A DNA stretch of 64,000 bases, from NCBI RefSeq assembly GCF_022095695.1, contig NZ_JAIFZM010000015.1:18690-82689 (forward strand). The letters are read 5' to 3'. Below, in pieces: positions 12,263 to 22,690 of the stretch (the stretch's first letter is position 1; every line of letters starts with the position of its first letter). This DNA is from Oceanobacillus jordanicus. Its GTDB lineage: Bacteria > Bacillota > Bacilli > Bacillales > Amphibacillaceae. A model generated the notes under the pieces. It made no database searches. It saw nothing but the letters and a program-made list of their open reading frames with translations, and was not told the DNA's origin. The translations under genes and the position numbers were made by a program.

Positions 12263-12403
12263 GGTTCACTCTTTGCGCTTGTTGTTTCAATTTTGAGTGC
12301 TGTGGTTTCACTTTCCACGGCTCTCGTTTCACTTTTGAATACTATGGTTTCAGAATCCGTTAGAGATAATACAATATACGTTGTTTCACCTTTAGAGGAT
12401 TCA
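12263..12403. repeat. 21-bp degenerate tandem repeat (heptad type)
   Basis: Units on the plus strand start at 12263, 12284, 12305 and 12326. A 36-base spacer unit starts at 12347 and another copy at 12383. Each unit begins G(G/T)TTCA, for example GTTTCACTTTTGAATACTATG, and varies after that. On the minus strand an open frame of 76 codons reads Ser-Glu-Thr-Thr-Ala-Leu-Lys-type repeats, but it starts inside bshB2 and has no ribosome site. I treat it as a non-coding repeat downstream of bshB2. Confidence 0.65.
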
Positions 12404-12440
12404 AAAAACTCTTCTGCATGAAATACAGAAGAGCTTTCCA

Positions 12441-13106
12441 TTAATATTTCCACGTATAAAATCGTTCTGTGCCAAATTGTTCTACTACTGCATCTCTGTC
12501 TTCACTGTTCATCTGCTGGTAGTTTTTAATTTGTCCCAGAATACCACCTGCCTGGGAGTCATGGCAGAGTATAGCTTCCATTTTTTTATCAAAGTATTTT
12601 CTTACATCATTAATAATATCTGGTGTTCCTAATACTTCTGGGTAATCTCTCGAAATAGCTTGTGCCCATACTACAGGTCGCTGCCCCTCATCCATTAGGC
12701 GTACTGCTTCAATCGCGGCAGCCCCAAGTGCGTTATGGTCTGGATGAACAGCATGCTCAGGATAATGGGTAATAACTAGGCTCGGATCAAGCTTTTCCAA
12801 CAAGCCTTTGAGATGTTTGGCTACTTCATTACGGTCCTCGTATTCTACTGTCTTGTCACGGTAGCCAAGCATTTGCAAATCAATGTCAAGCACTTCACAA
12901 GCTTTAATAAGTTCTTTCTTTCTAATCTCAGGCAACGTTTCCCTGTTTGCAAACGTTGGAGATCCCATATTACGTCCCATCTCTCCTAATGTTCCACATA
13001 GGTAGGTTACAGGTACTCCCTCTTCGCGAAATTTTGATATTGTTCCAGCAGCGCCGAATGACTCGTCGTCCGGGTGTGGATATATGACTACAACATGTTT
13101 TTCCAT
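12441..13106 (-). CDS. bshB2: Bacillithiol biosynthesis deacetylase BshB2
   Basis: Zinc-dependent N-acetylglucosaminyl-malate deacetylase that makes GlcN-malate, the precursor to which cysteine is added in bacillithiol synthesis. The 221 residues belong to the PIG-L family. The zinc and catalytic motif PHPDDE is at residues 11-16, and HPDHNALG near residue 121 supplies the last zinc histidine. The start follows AAAGGTGAG by about 6 bases. As in B. subtilis (yojG), it is paired with the yojF-like gene directly upstream. Confidence 0.92.
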   Translation of the reverse strand: MEKHVVVIYPHPDDESFGAAGTISKFREEGVPVTYLCGTLGEMGRNMGSPTFANRETLPEIRKKELIKACEVLDIDLQMLGYRDKTVEYEDRNEVAKHLKGLLEKLDPSLVITHYPEHAVHPDHNALGAAAIEAVRLMDEGQRPVVWAQAISRDYPEVLGTPDIINDVRKYFDKKMEAILCHDSQAGGILGQIKNYQQMNSEDRDAVVEQFGTERFYTWKY

Positions 13107-13148
13107 CGTATCTCACCTTTCTCCATTCAATCTTCATGCACCCGTTCC

Positions 13149-13502
13149 TTAATAATGGAAAGGTGTTTCACTAATTTGCAGAGCAACCATTAATCTACCT
13201 TCACGATCATGGCCTGCAAGTAATAATTTTGCTTCATCCTCGATAATCCAGTCTGTAAGCCCCTCTGCGTAAATCCATCCCATTTCCATTTTGAGACCCG
13301 CTCTGAAGACTTTTCCATCCCCGACAATCTTTGCTTGGCTGAATGTAACGTTAGCATTTCGTACATATGCACCGACATTATATGCCTTATCATTAAAATG
13401 GCTTGCGTAAGCGCCATTCGTTGTCTCAACATGGACGTAGACTTTTTTATTAACAAAACGGTCAAGCTTTTCTTGTACTTCATTTATTTTAATTGGCTTC
13501 AT
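13149..13502 (-). CDS. yojF: YojF family protein (DUF1806)
   Basis: Soluble protein of 117 residues, mostly beta strand, with the conserved start MKPIKINEVQEKLDRFVNKKVYVHVETTNGAY and the ending ALQISETPFHY. No catalytic motif is recognised and its role is unknown. In B. subtilis it always precedes bshB2 (yojF-yojG), as here with a 42-base gap, so a part in thiol metabolism is plausible but only inferred from context. AGGAGG precedes the ATG. Confidence 0.85.
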   Translation of the reverse strand: MKPIKINEVQEKLDRFVNKKVYVHVETTNGAYASHFNDKAYNVGAYVRNANVTFSQAKIVGDGKVFRAGLKMEMGWIYAEGLTDWIIEDEAKLLLAGHDREGRLMVALQISETPFHY

Positions 13503-13580
13503 TATTTGTTCCTCCTACTACGCTTCTCTACTTAGCTTATCGAAATGATCGGGTACCGTCAAAACATTGATACGAAGAAA

Positions 13581-13621
13581 TAAAAAAACGGCCAGTAATT
13601 GCTATCCACAAACTGGCCGTT
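13581..13621 (-). terminator. Terminator after uvrBA
   Basis: The 10-bp perfect stem AACGGCCAGT / ACTGGCCGTT (13587-13596 and 13612-13621) has a 15-base loop. On the minus strand seven T follow. It ends the uvrB-uvrA transcript. Confidence 0.92.
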
Positions 13622-13635
13622 CATCGTTGTTCATT

Positions 13636-16512
13636 TTATTTTGCTGTTGCTTTTTCCTTTGTTGTGATACTATCTTCCATTCGTTTCCGATCTCTTTCCA
13701 GCACGGGTTTTAGATACTTTCCTGTGTAGGAATCCTCTACCTTCACAATTTGTTCTGGTGTTCCTTTGGCAATAATCTGTCCGCCTCTGTCTCCACCTTC
13801 AGGTCCAAGGTCAACAATATGGTCTGCTGTTTTAATGACGTCTAGGTTATGCTCGATAATTAAGACTGTATCTCCGTTGTCAACTAGTCGCTGTAAAACC
13901 GCTATGAGACGCTTAATATCATCAACATGAAGACCAGTTGTTGGTTCATCAAGGATATAGAAAGACTTTCCGTTGGAACGACGGTGCAATTCACTCGCAA
14001 GTTTCACACGCTGTGCTTCCCCACCAGATAAAGTGGTTGCAGGCTGTCCCAATCGCACATATCCTAAACCAACGTCAAATATGGTTTGCAACTTGCGTTT
14101 GATTTTCGGTATGTTAGCAAAGAAGTCAAGCGCATCTTCTACTGTTAGTTCTAACACATCTGCAATATTTTTACCTTTATATTTTACTTCAAGTGTTTCA
14201 CGGTTATATCGTTTCCCGTGACAGACTTCACATGGTACATATACATCAGGAAGAAAATGCATTTCAATTTTTATAATGCCGTCTCCACGGCAGGCTTCAC
14301 AGCGCCCACCTTTCACATTAAAGCTAAATCTACCCTTTTTGTATCCTCGTACCTTTGCTTCATTCGTTTGTGCAAAAACATCACGAATATCATCAAATAC
14401 ACCAGTATACGTAGCTGGGTTAGATCTTGGCGTTCTACCGATCGGCGATTGGTCGATATCGATTACCTTTTCAATATGCTCGATCCCTTTTACCGTTTTG
14501 TGCTTACCAGGCTTATGCTTTCCCCGATAAAGCTCTTTGGCGAGGGACTTGTAAAGTATTTCATTTACGAGCGTACTTTTACCAGATCCTGAAACTCCTG
14601 TGACCACCGTCATTAATCCAATTGGGAATTTAGCTGATACCTTTTTCAGGTTATTTTCCTCAGCCCCTACGACCTCGATAGCTCGTTTATCGGTTTTTCT
14701 TCGTTTAGTTGGTAGTGCGACGAATTGCTCGCCAGATAAGTATTGTCCTGTAAGCGAGTTCTTGTCTTTCATAACCGTTTCAGGTGTGCCACTGGAAACA
14801 ATATTACCACCGTGCTCCCCAGCACCAGGTCCAATGTCAATAAGCCAATCGGCAGCCATCATTGTATCTTCATCATGCTCAACAACAATCAAGGTATTAT
14901 CCAGATCACGCATTCGTTTTAAGGTATCAATTAGTCGGTCGTTGTCTCGTTGATGCAGGCCAATGGATGGCTCATCCAATACATAAAGCACCCCGGTTAG
15001 TGCAGAACCGATTTGAGTTGCTAACCTGATTCGCTGGGCCTCTCCACCTGATAATGTCCCCGCAGCTCTAGATAAAGTTAGATAATCTAAACCAACATTA
15101 TTTAGGAACTCAAGACGATTGCAAATCTCTTTTAATATCATTTTGGCAATTTGCTTTTCTTTATCCGATAATGCAAGCGTCTCGAAGAAGTCTTTTGCTT
15201 CCATAATAGAAAAGTCCGTGACATTGCTAATATGCAAGTCATTCACTTTTACAGCAAGTGCCTCACGCTTTAATCGGTACCCTTTACATGTTGGACAGTG
15301 TTTTTGCCCCATGTATTTTTCTAATGATTCCCTTATAAAATCAGAAGAGGTTTCGCGATATCGACGTGCTACATTATTTAATACCCCTTCAAATTGAATT
15401 TGATTGTCTCTTACATTCCCAAATTCATTAACATAATGGAAACGGATCTTTTCTTTCCCACTTCCATGAAGAATAATATCCATTTTTTCTTGTGGGATTT
15501 TCTTCACTGGTTTATCCATATCTATATTAAAATGGTCACATACACTTTTAAGTAATTGTGGGTAGTACTGAGAGCTAATTGGCTCCCATGCAGCAATCGC
15601 ATGCTGATTAAGGGTTAAACTCCAATCCGGAATAACTAGATCTAGATCCACCTCAAGCTTTGTTCCTAAACCGTCACAAGTTGGACAAGCGCCATATGGA
15701 CTGTTAAATGAGAACAGGCGAGGCTCAAGTTCACCTATTGAAAACCCACAAATAGGGCAAGCGAAATTTTCACTAAAAGTTAATTCCTCTTCGCCTATTA
15801 CGTCAACGATAATCTTTCCGTCACCAAGCCCTAACGCCGTTTCTATTGAATCACTTAAGCGTCCGGCAATACCATCCTTTACTACGATTCTATCTACCAC
15901 TACTTCTATGGAATGCTTTTTATTTTTTTCCAATTTAATATCCTCAGAAACCTCGCGCATTTCCTTGTCAACACGGATACGTACATATCCCTCTTGTCGA
16001 AGCTTCTCGAGCGTTTTAACATGCTCTCCTTTACGACCAGATACGACAGGCGCAAGAATTTGCAATTTCGTTCTCTCAGGATATTCCAATATGCGGTCTA
16101 CCATCTGTTGCACTGTTTGGGAGGTGATCTCTACCCCATGATTCGGACATACCGGATGCCCCACACGGGCATAAAGCAACCGTAAATAATCATAAATCTC
16201 CGTAACCGTTCCAACCGTTGACCGTGGGTTTTTACTCGTTGTTTTTTGATCAATTGAAATGGCTGGAGAGAGACCTTCGATTGCGTCAACATCTGGTTTA
16301 TCCATCTGGCCTAAAAATTGTCGTGCATAGGCGGAAAGTGATTCGACATATCTGCGTTGTCCTTCAGCATAGATGGTATCGAAGGCAAGGGAGGACTTTC
16401 CGGATCCTGACAGTCCTGTCATGACAACAAGTTTGTTTTTAGGAATTGTTACATCAATATTTTTTAAATTGTGTGCCCTTGCTCCTTGAATCTGAATTAA
16501 TTTACTAGGCAT
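13636..16512 (-). CDS. uvrA: Excinuclease ABC subunit UvrA
   Basis: ATPase of nucleotide excision repair that finds DNA damage and loads UvrB. The 958 residues match the usual length. The first Walker A is [23 protein letters not shown] near residue 33 and the second is GVSGSGKST in the C-terminal half. Two ABC signatures ([18 protein letters not shown] and [18 protein letters not shown]) are present. The zinc-binding cysteines of [28 protein letters not shown] and CEACRGDG...[10 protein letters not shown] are complete. It starts 7 bases after the uvrB stop. Confidence 0.99.
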   Translation of the reverse strand: MPSKLIQIQGARAHNLKNIDVTIPKNKLVVMTGLSGSGKSSLAFDTIYAEGQRRYVESLSAYARQFLGQMDKPDVDAIEGLSPAISIDQKTTSKNPRSTVGTVTEIYDYLRLLYARVGHPVCPNHGVEITSQTVQQMVDRILEYPERTKLQILAPVVSGRKGEHVKTLEKLRQEGYVRIRVDKEMREVSEDIKLEKNKKHSIEVVVDRIVVKDGIAGRLSDSIETALGLGDGKIIVDVIGEEELTFSENFACPICGFSIGELEPRLFSFNSPYGACPTCDGLGTKLEVDLDLVIPDWSLTLNQHAIAAWEPISSQYYPQLLKSVCDHFNIDMDKPVKKIPQEKMDIILHGSGKEKIRFHYVNEFGNVRDNQIQFEGVLNNVARRYRETSSDFIRESLEKYMGQKHCPTCKGYRLKREALAVKVNDLHISNVTDFSIMEAKDFFETLALSDKEKQIAKMILKEICNRLEFLNNVGLDYLTLSRAAGTLSGGEAQRIRLATQIGSALTGVLYVLDEPSIGLHQRDNDRLIDTLKRMRDLDNTLIVVEHDEDTMMAADWLIDIGPGAGEHGGNIVSSGTPETVMKDKNSLTGQYLSGEQFVALPTKRRKTDKRAIEVVGAEENNLKKVSAKFPIGLMTVVTGVSGSGKSTLVNEILYKSLAKELYRGKHKPGKHKTVKGIEHIEKVIDIDQSPIGRTPRSNPATYTGVFDDIRDVFAQTNEAKVRGYKKGRFSFNVKGGRCEACRGDGIIKIEMHFLPDVYVPCEVCHGKRYNRETLEVKYKGKNIADVLELTVEDALDFFANIPKIKRKLQTIFDVGLGYVRLGQPATTLSGGEAQRVKLASELHRRSNGKSFYILDEPTTGLHVDDIKRLIAVLQRLVDNGDTVLIIEHNLDVIKTADHIVDLGPEGGDRGGQIIAKGTPEQIVKVEDSYTGKYLKPVLERDRKRMEDSITTKEKATAK

Positions 16513-16519
16513 TTCACCA

Positions 16520-18502
16520 TCACCTTCCTGCTTTAAGTTCTAGTATCACATCACGAAGCTCAGCTGCTTTTTCAAAATCAAGCGACTTGGCAGCTTCCTT
16601 CATTTCCTTTTCCATCTGATCGATTACTTTTTCTTTCTCGTCTTTGGATAGCTTTGTTAAGCTCTTTGCTTTGCTTTCATATTCTGGCTGATCTTCTGCA
16701 GCAACTGTAGCGCGTATAACGTCCCGCACCTCTTTTTTAATGGTTGTCGGGGTAATGCCATGTTCCTCATTATATGCCTGCTGTTTTTCTCGACGTCGGT
16801 TGGTTTCGCTAATTGCGATATCCATTGATTTTGTCATTTTATCAGCATACATAATAACCCGACCGTTTTCATTACGAGCCGCCCGGCCCATTGTCTGAAT
16901 TAAAGACCGCTCTGAACGAAGGAATCCTTCTTTATCCGCATCAAGGATTGCCACAAGCGAAACCTCAGGAATATCAAGCCCTTCACGAAGTAGGTTAATA
17001 CCTATAAGAACATCGTACTTTCCAATGCGAAGATCTCGAATAATCTCAATACGCTCCAGTGTCTTAATCTCTGAATGCAGATAGGCTACTTTAATGCCAA
17101 TTTCTTTCATATAATCCGTAAGGTCTTCTGACATTTTCTTCGTTAATGTCGTTACAAGGACACGTTCATTTTTTTCTGAGCGTATGTTGATTTCTGCTAG
17201 TAGATCATCAATCTGTCCATCTATTGGCCTTATTTCCACTTCGGGATCAAGCAGCCCTGTAGGTCTAATAATTTGCTCCGTCATCTGTGGAGAATGTTCT
17301 AGCTCGTACGGGCCAGGGGTTGCGGAAACATAGACGAGTTGTTTTGTCTTTTCCTCAAACTCGCCAAACATTAATGGTCGGTTATCCATTGCAGACGGAA
17401 GTCGAAACCCGTGATCCACTAACACTTGTTTTCTGGCTTGGTCACCATTATACATTCCTCTTATTTGCGGAAGTGTAACATGGGATTCATCCACTACGAC
17501 AAGAAAATCATCCGGAAAGAAATCGATGAGCGTATATGGTGTAGCTCCTTGCTCACGAAGCGTAAGATGTCTGGAATAGTTCTCGATTCCTGAACAGAAG
17601 CCCATCTCATTCATCATTTCCAAATCATAATGCGTTCGCTGTTCTAAGCGCTGTGCTTCCAATAGCTTGTCATTTTCACGTAACTCTGTAAGGCGTTCTT
17701 CTAGTTCCTTTTCAATGTTTTTAATAGCCTTCTTCATTTTTTCTTCCCTTGTAACAAAGTGGGAAGCCGGGAAAATAGCAATATGCTCTCTGTCGCCGAT
17801 AATTTCGCCTGTTAAAGCATCTACTTCACGTATACGATCAATTTCATCTCCAAAAAACTCTACCCGAAGACAATGCTCTTCTTTTGAGGCTGGTATAATT
17901 TCCACAGAGTCCCCTCTTACTCGGAAGGTTCCGCGTTGAAAATTAATATCATTTCTTGCGTACTGAACATCAACAAGTTCACGCAACAGTTGATCCCTTT
18001 CCTTCTCCATTCCTACCCGAAGAGAAAGAACGTGGCTTTTGTATTCTTCCGGAGAACCCAATCCGTAGATACACGATACACTGGCAACAACTAATACATC
18101 ATTTCGTTCAAATAATGCTGATGTTGCGGAGTGGCGTAGCTTATCAATTTCATCATTAATACTTGCATCTTTTTCTATGAATGTATCTGTGGAAGGTACA
18201 TAGGCTTCTGGCTGATAATAATCATAATAGCTTACAAAATACTCTACTGCATTATTGGGAAAGAACTCTTTAAATTCACTATAGAGCTGGCCGGCAAGTG
18301 TCTTATTGTGGGCAATTACTAAAGTGGGGCGGTTAATTTCCTTTACCACATTTGACATTGTAAATGTCTTCCCTGTCCCAGTAGCACCTAGCAACGTCTG
18401 ATGCCGCTGCCCCTTCATAATTTTATCTATAATTTCTTTAATTGCTTTAGGCTGGTCTCCGCCAGGCTCGTAGCTTGATACTAATTCAAATGTATTGTTC
18501 AC
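16520..18502 (-). CDS. uvrB: Excinuclease ABC subunit UvrB
   Basis: Damage-verifying helicase-like subunit that recruits UvrC. The 660 residues contain Walker [11 protein letters not shown] near residue 39, the beta-hairpin region [14 protein letters not shown], the DEAD-like DESHVT, and helicase motif [11 protein letters not shown]. The C-terminal UVR domain ([21 protein letters not shown]), which contacts UvrC, is present. Translation starts at GTG 18502, six bases after GGAGG. A LexA-type box lies about 180 bases upstream, placing uvrBA in the SOS regulon, as in B. subtilis. Confidence 0.99.
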   Translation of the reverse strand: MNNTFELVSSYEPGGDQPKAIKEIIDKIMKGQRHQTLLGATGTGKTFTMSNVVKEINRPTLVIAHNKTLAGQLYSEFKEFFPNNAVEYFVSYYDYYQPEAYVPSTDTFIEKDASINDEIDKLRHSATSALFERNDVLVVASVSCIYGLGSPEEYKSHVLSLRVGMEKERDQLLRELVDVQYARNDINFQRGTFRVRGDSVEIIPASKEEHCLRVEFFGDEIDRIREVDALTGEIIGDREHIAIFPASHFVTREEKMKKAIKNIEKELEERLTELRENDKLLEAQRLEQRTHYDLEMMNEMGFCSGIENYSRHLTLREQGATPYTLIDFFPDDFLVVVDESHVTLPQIRGMYNGDQARKQVLVDHGFRLPSAMDNRPLMFGEFEEKTKQLVYVSATPGPYELEHSPQMTEQIIRPTGLLDPEVEIRPIDGQIDDLLAEINIRSEKNERVLVTTLTKKMSEDLTDYMKEIGIKVAYLHSEIKTLERIEIIRDLRIGKYDVLIGINLLREGLDIPEVSLVAILDADKEGFLRSERSLIQTMGRAARNENGRVIMYADKMTKSMDIAISETNRRREKQQAYNEEHGITPTTIKKEVRDVIRATVAAEDQPEYESKAKSLTKLSKDEKEKVIDQMEKEMKEAAKSLDFEKAAELRDVILELKAGR

Positions 18503-18668
18503 ATTTTACCTCCGTTCACGTGATAATCTATCTAAAAATCTTATATTAAGAGGCTATTCCCGAAAAAAGTTGCCTACAATACACTGCTAGAACAACTAAC
18601 AACAAAGAATTGGAAAAAGCCGAATATTCTTATATGGTCATATTTTTATTTTATCATACAACGTTGTA

Positions 18669-18697
18669 ATTATAACATAAACACGAACAAATATTCG
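18669..18697 (-). promoter_or_regulatory. uvrB promoter -10 with LexA (SOS) box
   Basis: CGAACAAATATTCG at 18684-18697 matches the Gram-positive LexA operator CGAACNNNNGTTCG with one mismatch. On the minus strand it is directly followed by a perfect -10 TATAAT (18669-18674), so the operator covers the promoter spacer. The remaining spacer (18503-18801) holds no gene. Confidence 0.8.
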
Positions 18698-18781
18698 ATA
18701 TTTATGCTTTGCCTATCTTAGCATTATACCCTTTTTCCATAGTGAAATATCATAAACCAGCAGATCATTGTTCTCTACCGT

Positions 18782-18807
18782 AAAAAACATTAGCTATTTA
18801 GCTAATG
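18782..18807 (-). terminator. Terminator overlapping the ykoN-like stop
   Basis: The stem CATTAGCT / AGCTAATG (18788-18795 and 18800-18807) has a 4-base loop, followed on the minus strand by six T. The first arm contains the glycosyltransferase stop codon. Confidence 0.85.
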
Positions 18808-19908
18808 CTCTTTATTAAATATATCTAGGAGAATCTCACCCATCTCTCGCTTATCAAGATGCTCATGGTATTCTCCTACCCGTTGTCTATATCTCTGCAT
18901 TGCTTTTTCATTTTCCAGGTAGCTAACGATTTGCTCCTCCACTGATTTATCACGCGACAAGGTCAGCATCAGACCATGCTTTTCTAGTTCTTGCATATTA
19001 ATTCTTTCCTGTCCTGGAAGTCCATGACTAACAAAAATCGGCTTTTGTTTCATCAGACATTCACTAATCGTGACACCACCCGGTTTTGTTAGTACTGCAT
19101 CCACCTTGTCATACAAAGCGTTCATTTCATACTTACTGTTAATATAAGGTATCGGTATTAGTCTCTCGTGTTTCCTTGCTAGAAGTTTTTTGTAAAGTTT
19201 ACCATTGTTGCCACAAAGAATATAGTAACGAACGGTGGAAGCCTCGTTTTGTGGCAGCAGCTTTTCCATTGATCCGGCCCCCATGTTTCCTCCCGTTACG
19301 AGAATTGCATAATTCTCAGTATCTTTTCGATTGGTAACAGGTGCTTTAAAAACAGGATGTACCGGAATTCCAGTTAGATAAATGCGTTCTTCATCTACCC
19401 CTAGTTGAATAAGAAAGTTTTTCACAGTAAGGGATGGGACTAAATGATAGTCTATTCCGTTTATGCCCCATACACGATTTACAAAAAAATCAGTGTATAC
19501 ATTTACTGTTATGGCATTTAATTTTCCTTTTTGCTTTAGGATAGACGTAATATTTGAAGGCAAAGCATGGGTGCAGAACAAGAGCGAGGGATTTTTATTA
19601 GCCAGTAGCTTTTGCATATATAGTTTAAAGAGGAACTCATAATGTAGGTGGCGGCTACGCTTGGCAACATTTCGATATGCCAAATAGTAGTAAAGCCGAT
19701 CATAGGAACTCGGAAAAAGATGGATCCATTTCATATAAAATGACGATACCAATTTTTCTACTGTTCCATAACTATAAGAAAGGATATCTACCTTGCTCGT
19801 ATTTATATGTTCCTCCAGTTTAGCCGTTTCTTCCATTAGCGTATCTGCTACATGATGATGTCCTGAAGCCATATTCATGAATGGTAGAAATAACGCTTTT
19901 TTCGCCAT
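18802..19908 (-). CDS. UgtP/MGDG-synthase type glycosyltransferase (YkoN-like)
   Basis: Probable lipid or cell-wall glycosyltransferase of 368 residues. The N-terminus FLPFMNMASGHHHVADTL resembles the MGDG synthase/UgtP start, where ASGHxxxA binds the acceptor. The C-terminal half has the nucleotide-sugar part (ILVTGGNMGAG, then TKPGGVTISECLMKQKP and GQERINMQEL). The frame reaches a TTG at 19917, but the ATG at 19908 fits the ribosome site better. It is divergent from the ykoQ-like gene. In B. subtilis ykoN, ykoP and ykoQ are also neighbours. The exact sugar and acceptor are not shown by the sequence. Confidence 0.8.
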   Translation of the reverse strand: MAKKALFLPFMNMASGHHHVADTLMEETAKLEEHINTSKVDILSYSYGTVEKLVSSFYMKWIHLFPSSYDRLYYYLAYRNVAKRSRHLHYEFLFKLYMQKLLANKNPSLLFCTHALPSNITSILKQKGKLNAITVNVYTDFFVNRVWGINGIDYHLVPSLTVKNFLIQLGVDEERIYLTGIPVHPVFKAPVTNRKDTENYAILVTGGNMGAGSMEKLLPQNEASTVRYYILCGNNGKLYKKLLARKHERLIPIPYINSKYEMNALYDKVDAVLTKPGGVTISECLMKQKPIFVSHGLPGQERINMQELEKHGLMLTLSRDKSVEEQIVSYLENEKAMQRYRQRVGEYHEHLDKREMGEILLDIFNKEH

Positions 19909-20000
19909 TTTCCTCAACTCCTCTGGCTCGGTATATACCGCTAATTACCAATGATTTACCCAGTTTCCGCATGATATAATAATGCAGGAGGCGATACACC

Positions 20001-20819
20001 ATGACCTATCTAGCAATTGGCATTATACTAATCGTAACCTCGTTTTTATTCTATAAAGCTTATATGAATACAAAGGATATTCAACTGAATAAAGTAAATA
20101 TTGACTCAGGAAAGGCAGCAACTCTTTCTTCCCTCTCTATTCTTCATCTATCAGATTTACACTTAGAGAACATCTCGATAACCCCTCAAGAATTAGAGCA
20201 AAAATTAATGGGCGAAACACCTGATCTTATAGCCCTCACAGGCGATTTTCTTGATAGAAAAAGGTCGATTCCGAAATTACGTCCTTATCTGCGTGTATTG
20301 CAGAAATTGCAGCCCAAGTACGGCATGTATGCTGTTTTAGGTAACCATGACTATGTATTGAAGCAAGATGACCTTATTCACTTAAAACGTACGCTGTTGG
20401 ACTTTGACTGCACCGTTCTTCAAAATCAAAATAAAACGGTAAGAGTCGGCGATCAAGCACTAAATATTATTGGTATCGATGATTACAGCACAAATAGAAG
20501 TAATCTTGCACAAGCCTTTCTTGATATTCCAGCTGGCATGAATCTTGTTTTAACACATGACCCAACAATCGTTCTTGAAATGTATGAACAATCATTTGAT
20601 TACCTACTTGCAGGACATTTTCATGGCGGCCAGATTTGCTATCCTAAAGCATATCACTTAGTAAAAATGGGAAAACTCGCTAGAAAAAATATTATCAAAG
20701 GATTGCATATGCAGCATGGAAGCCCTTTTTATATTAGTGAAGGATTAGGACAAACCGGGTTTAATATTCGAATAGGTAGTCGGCCGGAAATCACGTTTCA
20801 TACAATTAGAGCCTACTGA
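20001..20819 (+). CDS. ykoQ: Calcineurin-like metallophosphoesterase (YkoQ-like)
   Basis: Two-metal phosphoesterase of 272 residues anchored by one N-terminal membrane helix (residues 3-20). All metal-binding motifs are present: DLHLE (about residue 52), GDFLD, GNHDY, LTHDP and GHFHGGQ. Such proteins hydrolyse phosphomonoesters, UDP-sugar lipids or similar substrates at the membrane; the substrate is unknown. GGAGG lies 9 bases before the ATG. It is convergent with the ykoP-like gene and the two 3' ends overlap by seven bases. Confidence 0.85.
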   Translation: MTYLAIGIILIVTSFLFYKAYMNTKDIQLNKVNIDSGKAATLSSLSILHLSDLHLENISITPQELEQKLMGETPDLIALTGDFLDRKRSIPKLRPYLRVLQKLQPKYGMYAVLGNHDYVLKQDDLIHLKRTLLDFDCTVLQNQNKTVRVGDQALNIIGIDDYSTNRSNLAQAFLDIPAGMNLVLTHDPTIVLEMYEQSFDYLLAGHFHGGQICYPKAYHLVKMGKLARKNIIKGLHMQHGSPFYISEGLGQTGFNIRIGSRPEITFHTIRAY

Positions 20820-21364
20820 TACGATTGAAGTAAGTTTTGCTTAGACATAAACAAATAAATAGGATCCTTGTCCAGACGCTTTTTCCCTGCCATTACATTA
20901 ATGGGGATGAGCGTTATTTTTTTGTATGTGAGATATAACTTGCTATGAATAGGACTAGTCTCAAAACCAAGTCGATTTACGCCACTATTTAAGAACGAAA
21001 TCCCAATTACCCCTTTAATTTGTTCGCATTTTTGATGTGCTGAAACATATGCTGCGAGTCTTGGTAAGGATTGTTTTATCATATGATATATATATACAGC
21101 TCTTTTCATTTCACTCGTGACACCTTCAAGCTCTCTCAGCATCCTCACATTATGCAAATGGATTTTAAGTAACAGATCGTTTTTCTGTATTATTGTTCCA
21201 TCCTGCAATATTATCTTCGCACCTTTGTAACGAGTTAAACGGACGCGCAGGATTGTATTTGATTTATTTGCTTCCTGCAAATACTGTAATCTTGTACACC
21301 TATAGTAGATTGGATCAAGATAGTTCCATGCATCCATTAAATAGCTTTTCATCATTGTACCCAT
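20813..21364 (-). CDS. ykoP: YkoP-like protein of unknown function
   Basis: A 183-residue soluble basic protein with no recognised catalytic motif. It begins with a Tyr/Leu-rich helix, followed by a segment that mentions no signal peptide (LKIHLHNVRMLRELEG) and a beta-rich C-terminus ending LYLTYKKITLIPINVMAGKKRL. The neighbourhood (YkoN-type glycosyltransferase, YkoQ-type phosphoesterase) matches the B. subtilis ykoNPQ cluster, and the assignment rests on that and on general resemblance. No clear ribosome site supports the ATG at 21364; the ATGs at 21355 and 21352 are alternatives. Confidence 0.6.
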   Translation of the reverse strand: MGTMMKSYLMDAWNYLDPIYYRCTRLQYLQEANKSNTILRVRLTRYKGAKIILQDGTIIQKNDLLLKIHLHNVRMLRELEGVTSEMKRAVYIYHMIKQSLPRLAAYVSAHQKCEQIKGVIGISFLNSGVNRLGFETSPIHSKLYLTYKKITLIPINVMAGKKRLDKDPIYLFMSKQNLLQSYQ

Positions 21365-21458
21365 TCCATTCTCTAAACTTATATATAGTTTTTGATGAAT
21401 TTCACTAAATTATTGAAGGAATAATATGGGTTTTAGCGTTTAGCCATTCTACATAAAA

Positions 21459-21494
21459 TGACCGGACATTCGATTTCTTCTGAATGTCCGGTCA
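21459..21494. terminator. Terminator/hairpin between minJ and ykoP-like gene
   Basis: The 13-bp perfect stem TGACCGGACATTC / GAATGTCCGGTCA (21459-21471 and 21482-21494) has a 10-base loop. It lies behind minJ on the minus strand and is followed there by a short T stretch. Confidence 0.8.
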
Positions 21495-21508
21495 TTGCCG
21501 TGTATTTA

Positions 21509-22690
21509 TTAAGCTTGCTTTCGACGGTATGGGGTATCACTAAAAAGGATTCCCAATTCATGATGATCTCCTTGATAGAGCGCACCTTGGACAAATCGTA
21601 TTTCACCATTTAAGTCCTCAAGGTCTAATTTAAAATAAGCACCGCTTGCCTGAAGCGACTGGTAAAAGGAATCAATACTGTTTACCATTTGCCCATTTAC
21701 TTTCATTATGTTTTCTCCTACTTTTATTCCTAATCGGTCTGCAGGGGTCCCAGGAATAACTCCAAGCACCTTTAACCCATTATTCATTGGATGGAAATAA
21801 CATCTTCTCAATCTTTCACTATTACGGTGGCGATAATTAATATATTCTTTTCCAAAAATTGTTACAATAACAGCAGCCAGAGACAATGGTGCAAAAAAGA
21901 CGCCCCCGATTGCAATTGCTGTCGCGCCTATCCCTAATAATATAATTGGAACGGCTAACTTGTCAGCAGCTTCTTTTGGATATCTTCCGCGAACCTTATA
22001 ATCTACCCCAAGTAAAAAGGGAAATAAAATAAGACTATAGGTTTGTTCACCAAAAGAAACATACGGCCAGTAATCAGCAAATGGTGTAATCAAGCCAGAT
22101 GGAAGGAGAAGAAAAAATGGAATGATTGCCAGCTTTTTAAGATGATGTTCTCCGACCCAGATTCCGCGGTTACTAAGCGATAAACCTGGATATGTATCTC
22201 TCATGTTCGTTCGCTTTATCAGCCAACCTTCTGCAATTAATAAGATTCCCAATAATACCGGAAATGCTGCCAAATTAATTGGATCAAAAAGGTCTTCCCT
22301 AATCCACTGCTGATTTCCCAGAAGGGTAGGAACAAACAATAATAGTAGGAAAGAAACCCCTACTGTATAGACAGGGGATAATAACATAAACCTGCCTGAT
22401 AAACTGAATAAAATAGCTACAACGCTTAATAACAGTAATGATGTATAGGATAGCACAAATCCTGCACCAATCATGACCACAGAGACAAGTAATCCTGTCA
22501 AAATGGAAAACAGCCAGGTAGATTTCCATTCAGAGAACAAGTCAAATATTTTTGTCCCAAAGTTTTGCCTTTCTCGTTTAATTCGCCTATAGCCGGCAAA
22601 TAACAAAACGATAATAGACCAATATAGTAACGGATTTATAAATAGCTTGGCCATCCCTTTCGCAAGCTCAATCAGCCATGCTTCTACCAT
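21509..22690 (-). CDS. minJ: Cell-division topology protein MinJ (PDZ protein)
   Basis: Polytopic membrane protein of 393 residues that in B. subtilis links DivIVA to MinD at poles and septa. About seven or eight hydrophobic segments fill residues 10-290. They are followed by a cytoplasmic PDZ domain near residues 305-380 (GLKVLGVIPGTPADRLGIKVGENIMKVNGQ). The ATG at 22690 has AGAGGTG six bases upstream, better than the GTG at 22699. Location next to ctpB and ftsEX equals the B. subtilis yvjD-yvjB-ftsXE order, which supports the assignment. Confidence 0.88.
   Translation of the reverse strand: MVEAWLIELAKGMAKLFINPLLYWSIIVLLFAGYRRIKRERQNFGTKIFDLFSEWKSTWLFSILTGLLVSVVMIGAGFVLSYTSLLLLSVVAILFSLSGRFMLLSPVYTVGVSFLLLLFVPTLLGNQQWIREDLFDPINLAAFPVLLGILLIAEGWLIKRTNMRDTYPGLSLSNRGIWVGEHHLKKLAIIPFFLLLPSGLITPFADYWPYVSFGEQTYSLILFPFLLGVDYKVRGRYPKEAADKLAVPIILLGIGATAIAIGGVFFAPLSLAAVIVTIFGKEYINYRHRNSERLRRCYFHPMNNGLKVLGVIPGTPADRLGIKVGENIMKVNGQMVNSIDSFYQSLQASGAYFKLDLEDLNGEIRFVQGALYQGDHHELGILFSDTPYRRKQA

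Noticed and set aside
12263..12403. Possible CRISPR array
   Set aside because: Units are contiguous and degenerate, with no unique spacers and no cas genes nearby.
12223..12453. 76-codon minus-strand ORF with Ser-Glu-Thr-Thr repeats
   Set aside because: It starts inside bshB2, has no ribosome site, and its repetitive protein is just the translation of the 21-bp DNA repeat.
16342..16350. TTCGACA (Spo0A box) inside uvrA
   Set aside because: It is within coding sequence with no promoter context, so a chance match.
19975..19980. TATAAT as -10 of the ykoQ-like gene
   Set aside because: Transcription would start inside the ribosome site, so it is unlikely to be the working promoter.
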